DNA of 64,000 nucleotides from Streptomyces sp. NBC_01296 (GCF_035984415.1 NZ_CP130720.1:930001-994000); one strand, 5' to 3'; counted from the stretch's first letter, positions 17,896 through 30,252 are shown. A program made the numbers and translations. Notes: generated by a model from the letters alone, not told the origin.

Positions 17896-19590
17896 TCAGT
17901 GCTCGCCGCCGGCCCCGGCTCCCTCGCCGTCCGGGCCTGCCAGCACGGCGGCGACGCGGCGACGCTGCGTCTCGGTCAGCGGCGGCGCCAGCTGGTCTCG
18001 GTAGTACCAGTGGCTCAGGCCCTGCCTCAGCCGCTCCGCGAAGCCCCGTACGGCAGGACGCCGCTCGCCTGCCGTCCGCCGCTCCGCTGTCGTCCGCCCG
18101 GGCTGGGGTACCCGTACGGGCGCCGGCACGCGGTGGACGGACCGTACGTACCGCTCCGCCCCCGTCGGCGGCCGGTGCGCGGGGTGGAAGGCGCCCTCGA
18201 CCGACTGGCGTACTTCGTCCGTCGGCAGCCCGCTCTTCAGCGCCTTGACGTCCTCCTCCTGGAGGGCGAGACAGATCCGACGGGTGAGCCAGAAGGCTGC
18301 CGGGGGCACGACGAGCACGGCGCAGCGCAGCGACCAGGTGACCGCCGGGAGGGGGACCTCGAAGACGAAGGCGACGATGTCCTGCGCACCTGCCACCAGC
18401 AGGACCGTGTAGGCGGTGAGCACGGCGACCCCCAGCGCGGTGCGGGCAGGCCGGTGGCGAGGCCGGTCGCACAGGTGCTGTTCTCCGCCCTCGGGAGTGA
18501 TCCAGCGTTCGAAGAACGGATAGCCGTACAGGCCGGCGAACAGCACTCCCGGCAGGACGACGCCCGCGATCAGCGGATTCCAGTTCAGCGTGTGGCCCCA
18601 CAGGCGGGTTTCGAAGCCCGGCATCAGCCGCAGGGCCCCTTCGAGGAACCCGACGTACCAGTCCGGCTGGGACCCGGTCGACACGAGGTCGGGGCGGTAG
18701 GGCCCGTACGCCCACACGGGGTTGATCTGCGCCAGCGCCCCGAGCGCGGACAGCACGCCGGCGACCATGAAGAACAGTCCCGCGGACTTCGCCGTGTACT
18801 GCGCGAAGAACGGCTTGCCCACCACGTTGCGGCCGCTGCTGCCGGGCACCGCCCACTGGGTGTGTTTGAGGTGCACGACCAGCAACAGGTGCAGCGAGAC
18901 CAGGGCGAGCAGCAGTCCTGGCACGAGGAGGATGTGCACCGGGTAGAGCCGGGACACGATGTCCTCGCCCGGGAACTCCCCGCCGAAGACGAAGAGGCTC
19001 AGGTACGTGCCCACGACCGGGAGCGACAGCATGATGCCCTGGGCCGTGCGCAGGCCCGTACCCGACAGCAGGTCGTCGGGAAGCGAGTAGCCCGCGAAAC
19101 CCTCGACCAGCGCGAGCAGCAGCATCGTGACGCCGACGGTCCAGTTCACCTCGCGGGGCTTGCGGAACGCGCCGGTGAAGAACACCCGCAGCAGGTGGAC
19201 GCCGATCGCGGCCACGAACACGAGGGCCGCCCAGTGGTGCATCTGCCGGATCAGCAGACCGCCCCGCACGTCGAAGCTGATGCGCAGCGTGGAGGCGTAG
19301 GCGGATGAGACGGGCACGCCGCCGAGGGGGCCGTAGGAGCCCTTGTACGTGACCTCGCGCATGGACGGGTCGAAGAAGAACGTGAGGTAGGTGCCGGTCA
19401 GCAGCAGCACCACCAGGCTGTAGAGGGCGATCTCGCCGAGCAGGAACGCCCAGTGGTCCGGAAAGGCCTTCCGCACACCGCCCTTGGCCACGTCCAGCAG
19501 GGGCAGCCGGGCGTCGAGGCCGAGCACCGTACGTCCGGCCGCGCGTCGCAGCCCGCGGACCGCACGGGCCTTCTTCCTCTCGAGAACCAC
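17896..19590 (-). CDS. qcrB: Cytochrome bc1-type cytochrome b subunit (QcrB-like)
   Basis: 564 residues if translation begins at GTG 19590 (AGGAGG 11 bp upstream); GTG 19599 is only 2 bp from the RBS. It has the four heme-ligand histidines in RQMHHWAALVFVAAIGVHLLR and PVHILLVPGLLLALVSLHLLL, a PDWYVGFLEG segment of the quinol site (the PEWY analogue), and an actinobacterial C-terminal cytoplasmic extension ending SHWYYRDQLAPPLTETQRRR. No qcrA or qcrC is nearby. Convergent with ctaDF. Confidence 0.92.
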   Translation of the reverse strand: MVLERKKARAVRGLRRAAGRTVLGLDARLPLLDVAKGGVRKAFPDHWAFLLGEIALYSLVVLLLTGTYLTFFFDPSMREVTYKGSYGPLGGVPVSSAYASTLRISFDVRGGLLIRQMHHWAALVFVAAIGVHLLRVFFTGAFRKPREVNWTVGVTMLLLALVEGFAGYSLPDDLLSGTGLRTAQGIMLSLPVVGTYLSLFVFGGEFPGEDIVSRLYPVHILLVPGLLLALVSLHLLLVVHLKHTQWAVPGSSGRNVVGKPFFAQYTAKSAGLFFMVAGVLSALGALAQINPVWAYGPYRPDLVSTGSQPDWYVGFLEGALRLMPGFETRLWGHTLNWNPLIAGVVLPGVLFAGLYGYPFFERWITPEGGEQHLCDRPRHRPARTALGVAVLTAYTVLLVAGAQDIVAFVFEVPLPAVTWSLRCAVLVVPPAAFWLTRRICLALQEEDVKALKSGLPTDEVRQSVEGAFHPAHRPPTGAERYVRSVHRVPAPVRVPQPGRTTAERRTAGERRPAVRGFAERLRQGLSHWYYRDQLAPPLTETQRRRVAAVLAGPDGEGAGAGGEH

Positions 19591-19750
19591 CGGCTCCACG
19601 CCCTCCTCACATCGGCCGACCGGGCCCGAACGGCATGGGAGGAGCATCGCGCGCCCGCGCCCCAGGGCCCGGTAGGCACGCAGCCCGCCGGCCGGAAGCA
19701 CGCGGACAGCCCCGCCGCGGACCGCGCAATGATCCCGATCATCCGAATGA

Positions 19751-22054
<2,304 letters not shown>

Positions 22055-22091
22055 GGCCGGGCCCGAACCCGGGCCCTTGCTCCGGCCCGAT

Positions 22092-22124
22092 GTCCCGGCC
22101 GGCCGCGCACCGGCCGGCCGGGAC
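22092..22124. terminator. Stem-loop between convergent katG and amidohydrolase genes
   Basis: Perfect 14-bp GC-only arms (22092-22105 and 22111-22124) with a 5-nt loop. It lies 37 bp after the katG stop and 51 bp beyond the end of the minus-strand gene, so it can serve both directions. Confidence 0.75.
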
Positions 22125-22142
22125 GTCCGGCAGGCTCTTCAC

Positions 22143-22190
22143 GTCACCACGTCACCCCGTCACCCCGTCACCCCGTCACCCCGTCACCCA
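22143..22190. repeat. Six tandem 8-bp units (gtcacccc)
   Basis: Units at 22143, 22151, 22159, 22167, 22175 and 22183; the inner four are identical and the outer two differ at the last bases. The stop codon of the amidohydrolase gene (22176-22178) is inside unit five, so the repeat supplies the last codons and stop of that gene. Confidence 0.9.
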
Positions 22191-22967
22191 CTCGACGAGA
22201 GCGGCCAGGGCGCCCGCCAGCGCGTCCAGACCGGGTCCTGCCGGTCCTCCCGGCTCGCTCATGTAGAGGTCCCGCCGGATCTCCACCATCAGCGCGCCGA
22301 CCCGCGCGTCCTTCCCGTAGTGGCGCAGCGGTACGTACGTTCCCGCGAACGGGCTGTCCAGCCCCGTGCCGCCGAAGCCGGCGAACGCCTGCCGCGCCGC
22401 CTCGAGCAGCGGAGGGGGCGTGTGGAAGGCGTCCGTGCCGATGCAGATCGGCGGGCGCGGTCCGTCGCCGTGGAGCTCGTAGGGCAGTGCCTTCGCCGGG
22501 TACGAGTGCACGTCGAGGATGACGGCCCGCCCGGCGGCCTCCAGCCGCTCCTCCACCGCGTCCGTCATCGCCCGTGCGTACGGGTGGAAGTACCGCTCGA
22601 CCAGCGGACGTCCGTCGAAGTCGGCCGGGCGGAGCTCGTCGCGGTGCGTCGTCCGCGTGTAGACCGCGCCCATCCCCCGCGCCAGCATCTCCTCGCGTTC
22701 GTCGGGGAACCGCTCGGGGTCGATGACCAGCCGCGACAACCGGTTCTCGAACCGCCAGGGGGTGATGCGGGCGGCCGCGGCCGCCCGCGCCGCGATCTCC
22801 GCCGTGTGCGAGTCGGTGATGTGGTCCAGCTCCCCTTCCAGTGCCCGGTCGTCCAGCAGGATCCCGGCGCGGACGTCCGCGGGTACGGCGCGGGACGAGT
22901 GCGGGACGTGGAGTATCACGGGCGAATCGGGAGCCCCGGGGTGGAGGAGGGCGGCTGCGTCGCTCAT
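22176..22967 (-). CDS. N-formylglutamate amidohydrolase family protein
   Basis: 263 residues from ATG 22967 (GAGGAA 5-6 bp upstream); the frame remains open into the nasA leader but with no start signal. Landmarks of the FGase fold are VILHVPHSSRAVP, ELDHITDSHT (metal Asp/His), TRLVIDPERFPDE-like LVIDPERFPDE, VILDVHSYP and MVEIRRDLYM. The family hydrolyses N-formyl-L-glutamate in histidine breakdown; no hut genes are adjacent, so substrate is uncertain. The C-terminus is encoded by an 8-bp tandem repeat. Confidence 0.88.
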   Translation of the reverse strand: MSDAAALLHPGAPDSPVILHVPHSSRAVPADVRAGILLDDRALEGELDHITDSHTAEIAARAAAAARITPWRFENRLSRLVIDPERFPDEREEMLARGMGAVYTRTTHRDELRPADFDGRPLVERYFHPYARAMTDAVEERLEAAGRAVILDVHSYPAKALPYELHGDGPRPPICIGTDAFHTPPPLLEAARQAFAGFGGTGLDSPFAGTYVPLRHYGKDARVGALMVEIRRDLYMSEPGGPAGPGLDALAGALAALVEWVTG

Positions 22968-23217
22968 ATGGTTCCTCGCTGCGTGTCGCGTACGGATCAA
23001 GGTGCCACCGCCATGATGTCCGGTCGGCCGGGATCCCGTGGCGGGTGCCTCACCTCCCGTGGTGACCTTGGCGCAGACGCTTGTAACCCCCGGGTGGCGC
23101 CGCCCGTCACCTGCATGCAACACGGATTTTCTACGTTGGGCCGCAACGGGATCGACCTGCACACGGCCGCAGCGGCCCCGAGCGGTGGGGTCGGCCGGCG
23201 GCGCGAGGAGGTCTGCT

Positions 23218-26200
23218 GTGGCGGAGGCGAGGGCCGCGACCGGTCGGCAGGTGCGGACGGTCTGCTCCTACTGCGGCGTCGGCTGCGGGGTCGTACTGGA
23301 CATCGCCCAGGCCGGCGACGGGCGCCGTACCGTGGCCAAGGTCAGCGGCGACAAGCAGCACCCCGCGAATGCCGGGCGCCTGTGCACCAAGGGGGCCACG
23401 CACGCCGACATGCTGGCCGCGCCCGGCCGCCTGGAGACCGCGCTGATCCGCGGCGAGCGGGGCGCCGGGCCCGCCGCCGTCCCGGTGGACGCGGCCGTCG
23501 CCGAGACGGCCCGCCGCCTCCGGGAGATCCTCGACGCGCACGGCCCCGACGCACTGGCGCTCTACGTCTCCGGCCAGATGTCCCTGGAGGCCCAGTACCT
23601 CGCCAACAAACTGGCCAAGGGCTTCCTGCGGACGAGCCGGATCGAGTCCAATTCGCGGCTGTGCATGGCGAGCGCCGGCAGCGGCTACAAGCTCTCGCTG
23701 GGCGCCGACGGGCCGCCCGGCTCGTACGAGGACTTCGAGCGGGCGGACGCGTTCTTCGTCATCGGCGCCAACATGGCCGACTGCCACCCCATCCTCTTCC
23801 TGCGGATGATGGACCGGGTCAAGGCCGCCGGAGCCAAGCTGATCGTGGTGGATCCCCGGCGCAACGCCACCGCCGACAAGGCGGACCTGTTCCTGCAGAT
23901 CCGGCCGGGCACCGATCTGGCCCTCCTCAACGGCTTGCTGCACCTGCTCGTGGAGGACGGCCGGACCGACCCCGGCTTCATCGCCGAGCACACCGAGGGC
24001 TGGGAGGACATGCCCGCCTTCCTGCGGGAGTACCCGCCGGCGAAGGTCGCCGAGATCACCGGCATACCGGAGGCGGACCTCCGGCTGGCCGCCCGCTGGA
24101 TCGGCGAGGCGGGCGAGTGGATGAGCTGCTGGACCATGGGGCTCAACCAGTCCGTCCACGGCACCTGGAACACCAACGCCCTGGTCAACCTGCACCTGGC
24201 CACGGGCGCCCTCTGCCGTCCCGGCAGCGGCCCGTTCTCCCTCACCGGCCAGCCCAACGCCATGGGCGGCCGCGAGATGGGCTACATGGGGCCCGGCCTG
24301 CCCGGCCAGCGCTCGGTACTGGTCGACGAGGACCGCGACTTCACCGAGAAGCTGTGGGGCCTGCCGCAGAACACCCTGCGCACCGACGTCGGGCGCGGGA
24401 CCATCGAGATGTTCGAGCAGATGGCCGCCGGCGAGATCAAGGCGTGCTGGATCATCTGCACCAACCCGGTCGTCTCCGTGGCCAACCGCAGCACGGTCAT
24501 CAAGGCGCTGGAGACCGCCGAACTGGTCGTCACGCAGGACGTGTTCGCGGAGACCGAGACCAACGCCTACGCGGACATCGTGCTCCCCGCCACCCTCTGG
24601 GCCGAGGCGGACGGCGTGATGATCAACTCGGAGCGCAACCTCACCCTGGTGCAGGGGGCCGCCGACCCGCCCGGCCAGGCGCTGCCCGACTGGCAGCTGA
24701 TCGCCCGGGTCGCCTGCGCGATGGGATTCGCCGAGGCGTTCACGTACGGCTGCGCCGAGGAGGTGTTCGAGGAGCTGCGGCAGGCCTGGAACCCGAAGAC
24801 CGGCTGGGACCTGCGCGGTGTCACCTACGAGCGGCTGCGCACGGGGCCGGTGCAGTGGCCGGCCGCCCCCGGCGGGCCGGACCGCAACCCGGTCCGGTAC
24901 CTCAACGACGGCGTCAGCCAGACCCTGGCGGAGCGCCCGGACGGCAGCCGGCCCCGTCTGGTGTTCCCCACGGCGACGGGACGAGCCGTCTTCTTCGCCC
25001 GCCCCCATCTTCCGGCCGCCGAACTTCCGGACGACGATTACCCGTTCGTCCTCAACACGGGCCGCCTGCAGCACCAGTGGCACACGCTGACCAAGACCGG
25101 CAAGGTCGCCAAGCTGAACAAGCTCAACCCCGGGCCGTTCGTGGAGATCCACCCGCAGGACGCGGCCGCTCTCGGGATCGCGACCGGCGACGGGGTGGAG
25201 GTGGCCTCCCGGCGCGGCCGCGCCGTGCTGCCCGCCGTCGTCACCGACCGGGTCCGGCCCGGGAACTGCTTCGCCCCCTTCCACTGGAACGACCTGTTCG
25301 GGGAATACCTCAGCGTCAACGCCGTCACCGGCGACGCCGTCGACCCGATTTCCTTCCAGCCCGGGTTCAAGATGTGCGCGGTGACGCTGGCGAAGACACG
25401 TGCCCCCGTTCCGGTTCCCGCGGCCGCCCTGCCCGCTGCCGAGCCCGCCCTCGCCAGCCCCGTCGCCGCCGGGGCGCACCCGGGCGGCGCCCTCGCGACG
25501 CTGACGCAGCCCGTGGCCGCCCCGGTGACGGCCGCGAGTGCGGCGGCGCCCGCCCTCACCTCGTTGTTCGGGCTGGACGGCCACACCCCGCCCGCCCTCT
25601 CCGACGGGGAACGCCAGTACCTCGCCGGATTCCTCGCCGGGCTCGCCTCCGCCCCGCCCGGCACGGGCGTCCCGGCGCTTCCCGCCGGCGCCCCCTTCGA
25701 GGCCGGACACGCCCTCTGGGTCGACGGGGTGCTCGCCGGCACCTACTCGCGTACGGCGACGGCCCTGGCCGCCACGCCTCCGGCCCCCGCCGCACCGGGT
25801 ACGCCGACCCGGCAGACCGTGGTCCTGTGGGCTTCCCAGACGGGGAACGCCGAGGACCTCGCCGCCACCATCAGCACGGAGTTGGCCGCCGGCGGCTCAG
25901 CGGCGACCGTGCACAGCATGGCGGACCGCACCCCCGCCTCCCTCGCTCCCGGCACGGATCTGCTGGTCGTCACGAGCACCTTCGGCGACGGCGACGCCCC
26001 GGACAACGGAGCCCCGTTCTGGGAGGCCCTCGAGGCGTCCGACGCACCTCCGCTCGAGGACGTCCGGTACGCGGTCCTCGCGCTCGGCGACTCCAACTAC
26101 GACGCGTTCTGCGGTCACGGCCGCCGGCTCGACCGGCGCCTCGAGGAACTGGGGGCCCGGCGCCTCCTGCCGCGCGTGGACTGCGAGCCCGACTACGAGG

Positions 26201-27420
26201 AGCCCGCCGCCCGGTGGCTGGAGCGGGTGCGCGAGGCCCTGGCGACCGCCCCGGACCCGGCCACCCCGGACCCGGCGGCCGCCGGGCCGTCCCGTCCGGT
26301 ACCGGACAAGAACTCCCCGTACACCGCGCGGCTGTCCGGCAACCGGCTGCTGAGTCTGCCCGGCGCCACCAAGGAGGTCCGCCGCTTCACCTTCGACCTG
26401 GGCGAGGACGGCCCGGCGTACGAGGCGGGGGACGCCCTCGGCGTGCTCCCGGTCAACTGCCCCGACCTGGTGACGGAATGGCTGGCCGCCACCGGCCTCG
26501 CCCCGGACGCGGAGGTCGCCGTGCCCGGACACGCCCCCATGTCGTTCGCCGAGGCGCTGCACCGGCACCTGGACATCACCCGCCTCACTCCGGACCTCCT
26601 GCGCTTCGTCACCGAGCACACCGGCGACCGCAGGCTCAAGCAGCTGACGCGCCCCGACAACAAGGACGGGCTCGCCCAATGGGCCTGGGGGCGGCAGCCC
26701 GTCGACATCCTGGCCGAGTTCCCCGTCCGCCTCGGCGCCCAGGAGTGGGCCGAGCGCCTCAAACGCCTCCAGCCGCGCCTGTACTCCATCTCCTCCAGCC
26801 CCCTCGTCGACCCGCGCGAGGTGAGCCTGACCGTCTCGGTCCTGCGCTACGAGGGGCCTGCGGGCCGGCAGCGCAAAGGCGTCGCCTCCGCCTTCCTCGC
26901 GGATGCCGAACCGGGCACCCCGGTACCGCTGTTCGTGCAGCGCTCGGCTCACTTCCGCCCGCCCGCCGGCGCGGACACACCGGCGATCATGGTCGGTCCG
27001 GGAACCGGCATCGCCCCGTTCATGGCCTTCCTCGAACACCGCCGCGCCCTCGGCCACCACGGCCGCAACTGGCTGTTCTTCGGCGAACAGCGCCGGGCCG
27101 CCGACTTCTACTACCGCGAAGAGCTGGAGGAGCTCCACCGGCACGGCACGCTCAGCCGGCTCGACCTGGCCTTCTCCCGCGACCAGCGCACCAAGATCTA
27201 CGTCCAGGACCGCATGCGCGAGCACGGCGCCCAGGTGTGGTCCTGGCTCCAGGACGGCGCCCACTTCTACGTGTGCGGGGACGCGAGCCGGATGGCGAAG
27301 GACGTCGACCAGGCGCTGCGCGACATAGCGGTGGCGCACGGCGGCCTCGGCGAGGACGAGGCCGCCGCCTACCTGAAGCAGCTCTCCGCCGACAAGCGGT
27401 ACGGCCGCGACGTGTATTGA
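23218..27420 (+). CDS. nasA: Bifunctional assimilatory nitrate reductase / sulfite-reductase-type flavoprotein fusion
   Basis: 1400 residues from GTG 23218 (GAGGAGGT about 6 bp upstream). Residues 10-60 bind a 4Fe-4S cluster (Cys16, 19, 23, 56). The molybdopterin domain runs to about 590 with the Mo-ligand Cys149 ([11 protein letters not shown]), then a dinucleotide-binding domain to about 715 ([16 protein letters not shown]). An Ala/Pro linker leads to a flavodoxin domain from about 863 ([13 protein letters not shown]), an FAD domain (RLYSISSSP) and an NADPH domain ([13 protein letters not shown], ending in KRYGRDVY). Electrons from NADPH can thus reach nitrate in one chain. Faces the TetR gene with 6 bp between stops. 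Confidence 0.95.
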   Translation: MAEARAATGRQVRTVCSYCGVGCGVVLDIAQAGDGRRTVAKVSGDKQHPANAGRLCTKGATHADMLAAPGRLETALIRGERGAGPAAVPVDAAVAETARRLREILDAHGPDALALYVSGQMSLEAQYLANKLAKGFLRTSRIESNSRLCMASAGSGYKLSLGADGPPGSYEDFERADAFFVIGANMADCHPILFLRMMDRVKAAGAKLIVVDPRRNATADKADLFLQIRPGTDLALLNGLLHLLVEDGRTDPGFIAEHTEGWEDMPAFLREYPPAKVAEITGIPEADLRLAARWIGEAGEWMSCWTMGLNQSVHGTWNTNALVNLHLATGALCRPGSGPFSLTGQPNAMGGREMGYMGPGLPGQRSVLVDEDRDFTEKLWGLPQNTLRTDVGRGTIEMFEQMAAGEIKACWIICTNPVVSVANRSTVIKALETAELVVTQDVFAETETNAYADIVLPATLWAEADGVMINSERNLTLVQGAADPPGQALPDWQLIARVACAMGFAEAFTYGCAEEVFEELRQAWNPKTGWDLRGVTYERLRTGPVQWPAAPGGPDRNPVRYLNDGVSQTLAERPDGSRPRLVFPTATGRAVFFARPHLPAAELPDDDYPFVLNTGRLQHQWHTLTKTGKVAKLNKLNPGPFVEIHPQDAAALGIATGDGVEVASRRGRAVLPAVVTDRVRPGNCFAPFHWNDLFGEYLSVNAVTGDAVDPISFQPGFKMCAVTLAKTRAPVPVPAAALPAAEPALASPVAAGAHPGGALATLTQPVAAPVTAASAAAPALTSLFGLDGHTPPALSDGERQYLAGFLAGLASAPPGTGVPALPAGAPFEAGHALWVDGVLAGTYSRTATALAATPPAPAAPGTPTRQTVVLWASQTGNAEDLAATISTELAAGGSAATVHSMADRTPASLAPGTDLLVVTSTFGDGDAPDNGAPFWEALEASDAPPLEDVRYAVLALGDSNYDAFCGHGRRLDRRLEELGARRLLPRVDCEPDYEEPAARWLERVREALATAPDPATPDPAAAGPSRPVPDKNSPYTARLSGNRLLSLPGATKEVRRFTFDLGEDGPAYEAGDALGVLPVNCPDLVTEWLAATGLAPDAEVAVPGHAPMSFAEALHRHLDITRLTPDLLRFVTEHTGDRRLKQLTRPDNKDGLAQWAWGRQPVDILAEFPVRLGAQEWAERLKRLQPRLYSISSSPLVDPREVSLTVSVLRYEGPAGRQRKGVASAFLADAEPGTPVPLFVQRSAHFRPPAGADTPAIMVGPGTGIAPFMAFLEHRRALGHHGRNWLFFGEQRRAADFYYREELEELHRHGTLSRLDLAFSRDQRTKIYVQDRMREHGAQVWSWLQDGAHFYVCGDASRMAKDVDQALRDIAVAHGGLGEDEAAAYLKQLSADKRYGRDVY

Positions 27421-27426
27421 TACGGG

Positions 27427-28089
27427 TCAGCGCGTGGTCAGGCCGTCCACCTCGGCCTCGAAGAGGAGGGCGGGGTCCAGGCCCATGCCGGCGAAGTGGC
27501 CCGCCAGCTCCAGGGACAGCACGCCGTGCATGCGGGTCCAGAAGGCCAGGGCCAGGCGCAGGGCCGACGGCGGGGCGTCCGGGTGGCTCGCGGCCCACAC
27601 CCGGTGGCCGGCCAGGTGCCCCTCGAAGCCGTGGGGCTCCGCACCCGGGGCGGGGCCCGGTCCCGCGGCGGTGCAGGCGTCGAGCAGGACGGACATCATC
27701 TCCGAGGCGATCACGGTGATGTCCTGCGGCGCGTGGTAGCCGGGTACCGGGGTGCCGTAGACGAGGAAGTAGCGGTGCGGGTCTTCCAGGGCCCAGCGGC
27801 GGAGCACGTGCGCCAGCGCGGCGAGGCCGGGTCGGCCCGATTCCCCGACGGCGATGAAAGCGTCGGCGAGGCTGCGGTACGCGTCGCGGATGAGCTCGGT
27901 GATCAGCTCGTCACGGTTGGCAAAGTACCGGTAGAGCGCCGGTCCGCTCATGCCCATCTGCTTGGCGATCGCGTTGAGGGAGAGCGCGGAGGTGCCTGAG
28001 CCGGCGATCTGCTGCCAGGCCTTTCCCTTGACCTCCTCGCGCACCTGCTGCCGGTACCGCTCACGGGGGGTCTTCGTACTCCCGGTCAT
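27427..28089 (-). CDS. TetR/AcrR family transcriptional regulator
   Basis: 220 residues from ATG 28089 (AGAGGG 9 bp upstream); ATG 28113 is in frame but lacks an RBS. N-terminal HTH: SALSLNAIAKQMGMSGPALYRYFANRDELITELI. The C-terminal part fits the TetR_C_13/WHG ligand domain (HRYFLVYGTPVPGY). It is divergent from the quinone oxidoreductase gene at 28260 and probably represses it and itself through the inverted sites in the shared gap. Confidence 0.9.
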   Translation of the reverse strand: MTGSTKTPRERYRQQVREEVKGKAWQQIAGSGTSALSLNAIAKQMGMSGPALYRYFANRDELITELIRDAYRSLADAFIAVGESGRPGLAALAHVLRRWALEDPHRYFLVYGTPVPGYHAPQDITVIASEMMSVLLDACTAAGPGPAPGAEPHGFEGHLAGHRVWAASHPDAPPSALRLALAFWTRMHGVLSLELAGHFAGMGLDPALLFEAEVDGLTTR

Positions 28090-28123
28090 GCCCGCCACCC
28101 TCTCGTCGCCCATCACGCCAGAT

Positions 28124-28229
28124 GTTTGTTAGAGGCTATCACCATCGGCAAGGCCTCTCGCGATCGAACGAACCGCTCCCTTGACATCGACGATACAGCC
28201 ATTCATTCTGGTTACAGCTTCTAACAAAC
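28124..28229. promoter_or_regulatory. Two inverted 10-bp operator-like sites for the TetR regulator
   Basis: GTTTGTTAGA at 28124-28133 and its exact complement TCTAACAAAC at 28220-28229. One lies 35 bp upstream of the TetR start, the other 30 bp upstream of the oxidoreductase start and just after its promoter. The arrangement suits dual repression, possibly with looping. Binding by this TetR is inferred. Confidence 0.6.
28181..28209 (+). promoter_or_regulatory. Candidate promoter of the oxidoreductase gene
   Basis: A perfect -35 TTGACA (28181-28186), 17-bp spacer and weak -10 CATTCT (28204-28209). The downstream TetR-type site would overlap the transcription start. Confidence 0.5.
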
Positions 28230-28259
28230 GCGAGATGACAAAACCACCTGGAGGTCATG

Positions 28260-29291
28260 ATGAACACCGCCGAGCTGATCGAGATCGTTCTGCCGGGCAA
28301 GGTCGAGCCGGAAGGCCTGGAGCTGCACCGGCGGCCGGTCCCGGTACCGGCCGCCGGGCAGGTCGTGGTCGCGATGGAGGCGACGGGCGTGTCCTTCGCC
28401 GAGCAGCAGATGCGCCGCGGCCGGTACTACGACCAGCCCGCGTTCCCCTTCGTCCCCGGATACGACCTGGTCGGCACGGTGCTGGCCGCGGGCGAGGGCG
28501 TCGGCTCCGGCCTGCTCGGCCGGCGGGTGGCCGCGCTGACGAAGACCGGCGGCTGGGCGAGCCACATCGCGCTCGACGCCGCCGACGTGGTGGACGTGCC
28601 CGACGGCGTCAGCGCGGTGGACGCGGAGACCGCGGTCGTCAACGGCATCACCGCCTGGCAGATGCTCCACCGCAAGGCCCGGGTGCGCGCCGGGCAGACC
28701 GTCCTGGTCCACGGAGCCAACGGCGGTGTCGGCTCGATCCTGGTCCAGCTGGCGCTCGCCGCGGGCGCCCAGGTGATCGGTACCGCCTCCGCCCGTCACC
28801 ACGATGCGCTGCGCGCCCTCGGGGTGGCCCCCGTCGACTACCGCTCCGGCAACGTTCCCGCACGGGTACGGGCCCTTGCGCCCGGCGGGGTGGACGCGGT
28901 GTTCGACCACGTCGGCGGCGAGGGCATCGTCGATTCCTGGCGGCTCCTGGCCCCGGGCGGCACGCTCGTCTCGTACGGCAGCGCCGCCACCCGCGACGAC
29001 GAGGGCTCCGGCTCGTCGCCGATCCTCAAGCTCCTGGGCCGGGTGTGGCTGTGGAACGCGCTGCCGAACGGCCGCCGTGCGTACTTCTTCAACGTGTGGG
29101 CCGGTCGCGCCTACGCCAAGAACCGCTTCCGGGCGCGCCTGCGCTCCGACCTGACCCAGGTGTTCACGGCGCTGCAGCGCGGCGAGATCACCGCGCAGGT
29201 CGCGGCGCAGATCCCGCTGGCCCGCGTCGCCGAGGCGATGCGCCTGGCCGAGTCGGGGACGGTCGCCGGGAAGGTCGTCCTGGTCCCCTGA
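28260..29291 (+). CDS. Zinc-type alcohol dehydrogenase-like / NADPH:quinone oxidoreductase (MDR superfamily)
   Basis: 343 residues. GGAGGT is 4-5 bp before the ATG at 28260; the adjacent ATG at 28257 is too close. The GroES-like N-terminal domain has FVPGYDLVGTVLAAGEGV and the Rossmann domain VLVHGANGGVGSILVQLAL for NADPH. The zinc-ligand cysteines of true alcohol dehydrogenases are absent, which points to the quinone oxidoreductase branch. Likely induced when the divergent TetR releases its operator. Confidence 0.9.
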   Translation: MNTAELIEIVLPGKVEPEGLELHRRPVPVPAAGQVVVAMEATGVSFAEQQMRRGRYYDQPAFPFVPGYDLVGTVLAAGEGVGSGLLGRRVAALTKTGGWASHIALDAADVVDVPDGVSAVDAETAVVNGITAWQMLHRKARVRAGQTVLVHGANGGVGSILVQLALAAGAQVIGTASARHHDALRALGVAPVDYRSGNVPARVRALAPGGVDAVFDHVGGEGIVDSWRLLAPGGTLVSYGSAATRDDEGSGSSPILKLLGRVWLWNALPNGRRAYFFNVWAGRAYAKNRFRARLRSDLTQVFTALQRGEITAQVAAQIPLARVAEAMRLAESGTVAGKVVLVP

Positions 29292-29454
29292 CCCGCCGCC
29301 CTCCAGCAGGCGCTCGACGCCTCCCTCGACACCTGGCTCCACCGTCTGAAGGCCAAGGCCGAAGACCGTCCGGCGCGGCGGCGACCACGCAGGATCGCCG
29401 GACCCGCCGTAACGTGGAAGGGTCAAAGGACTCCGCGGTGAGGGGCGATGCGCC

Positions 29455-29769
29455 ATGACCTGGGCTTCGTGGACAACGACAGGGGTGTTCGCCGGACGCG
29501 GCGGAGTAAGCACCGACGAGGCAGGGCTCCTCAGCGGGGACCTGACCGTGCACACCACGTGGTCGGGCCAGGAGGCCCAGGTGGCCGTGCAGTACAGCGG
29601 CGGCTCGGACTGGTTCACCGTCACCGGCAGTCCGGTGCCCTGTGCCTCCGAGGACAGCAGCCGCCTCCTGCACCAGGCGGTGGTGGACGCCGTACGTACA
29701 GGTGGCGCCGCCACCGTCCCCCGCAACCTGCCCGCAGACGCCCACGGGGGTGGGGCAGGGCCGGCATAG
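29455..29769 (+). CDS. Small conserved-looking hypothetical protein
   Basis: 104 residues, no TM helix or signal peptide. Beta-rich with DLTVHTTWSGQEAQVAVQYSGGSDWFTVTGSPV; the codon bias is normal for the window and GAGGGG precedes the ATG. It resembles small Streptomyces proteins of unknown role I have seen without a family name. The 163 bp upstream hold no recognisable gene. Confidence 0.6.
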   Translation: MTWASWTTTGVFAGRGGVSTDEAGLLSGDLTVHTTWSGQEAQVAVQYSGGSDWFTVTGSPVPCASEDSSRLLHQAVVDAVRTGGAATVPRNLPADAHGGGAGPA

Positions 29770-29814
29770 CACCGCGATCAGTATGCGTTCCCGCTCGTGA
29801 CCCGTCGCGGCCAC

Positions 29815-30252
29815 TCAGTCGAGACAGAACTCGTTGCCCTCGACGTCCTGCATCAAGAGGCACGACTCGTTCTCGTCATCGGCGAGCAGCAGTCGCCCGC
29901 GTACCGCGCCGAGCGGGATCAGTCGTGCGCATTCGGCCTCGAGCGCGGCCAGCCGCTCCTCGCCCACGAGCCCGGTGCCGACCCGAACGTCAAGGTGCAC
30001 CCGGTTCTTGACGACCTTGCCTTCGGGAACGCGCTGGAAGAAGAGCCGCGGGCCCGCACCTGAGGGATCGGCGCATGCCGCGAACGCCGGACCCCGATGG
30101 TCAGGCGGCGTGGCCTGATCGAAGTCGTCCCACGTGGCGAACCCCTCCGGCGGCGGTGGTACGACATATCCCAACACCTGGGACCAGAAACGCGCGACGC
30201 GCTCGGGTTCCGCGCAGTCGAAGGTGATTTGGACCTGCTTGATCGATGGCAT
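29815..30252 (-). CDS. VOC family protein (glyoxalase-like domain)
   Basis: 145 residues, one glyoxalase-like domain: QVQITFDCAEPERVARFWSQVLGY at the start, RLFFQRVPEGKVVKNRVHLDVRV in the middle (a metal His candidate) and LLMQDVEGNEFCLD at the end (Glu ligand). Substrate unknown; members act on diverse small molecules or bind antibiotics. Confidence 0.9.
   Translation of the reverse strand: MPSIKQVQITFDCAEPERVARFWSQVLGYVVPPPPEGFATWDDFDQATPPDHRGPAFAACADPSGAGPRLFFQRVPEGKVVKNRVHLDVRVGTGLVGEERLAALEAECARLIPLGAVRGRLLLADDENESCLLMQDVEGNEFCLD

Noticed and set aside
22136..22200. CRISPR-like array
   Set aside because: Units of 8 bp without spacers are a simple tandem repeat.
23076..23100. Possible GlnR/NnaR box (GTAAC near 23091) upstream of nasA
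   Set aside because: Only one half-site matches; the second half is not convincing by eye.
22077..27719. An 1880-codon open frame overlapping nasA
   Set aside because: It is an Arg/Pro/Gly-rich shadow caused by high GC; the overlapping frame has clear nitrate reductase and flavoprotein motifs.
29292..29454. Possible short gene after the oxidoreductase (ALQQALDASLDTWLHRLKAKAEDR)
   Set aside because: No start codon with RBS and no family recognised; at most a worn remnant.
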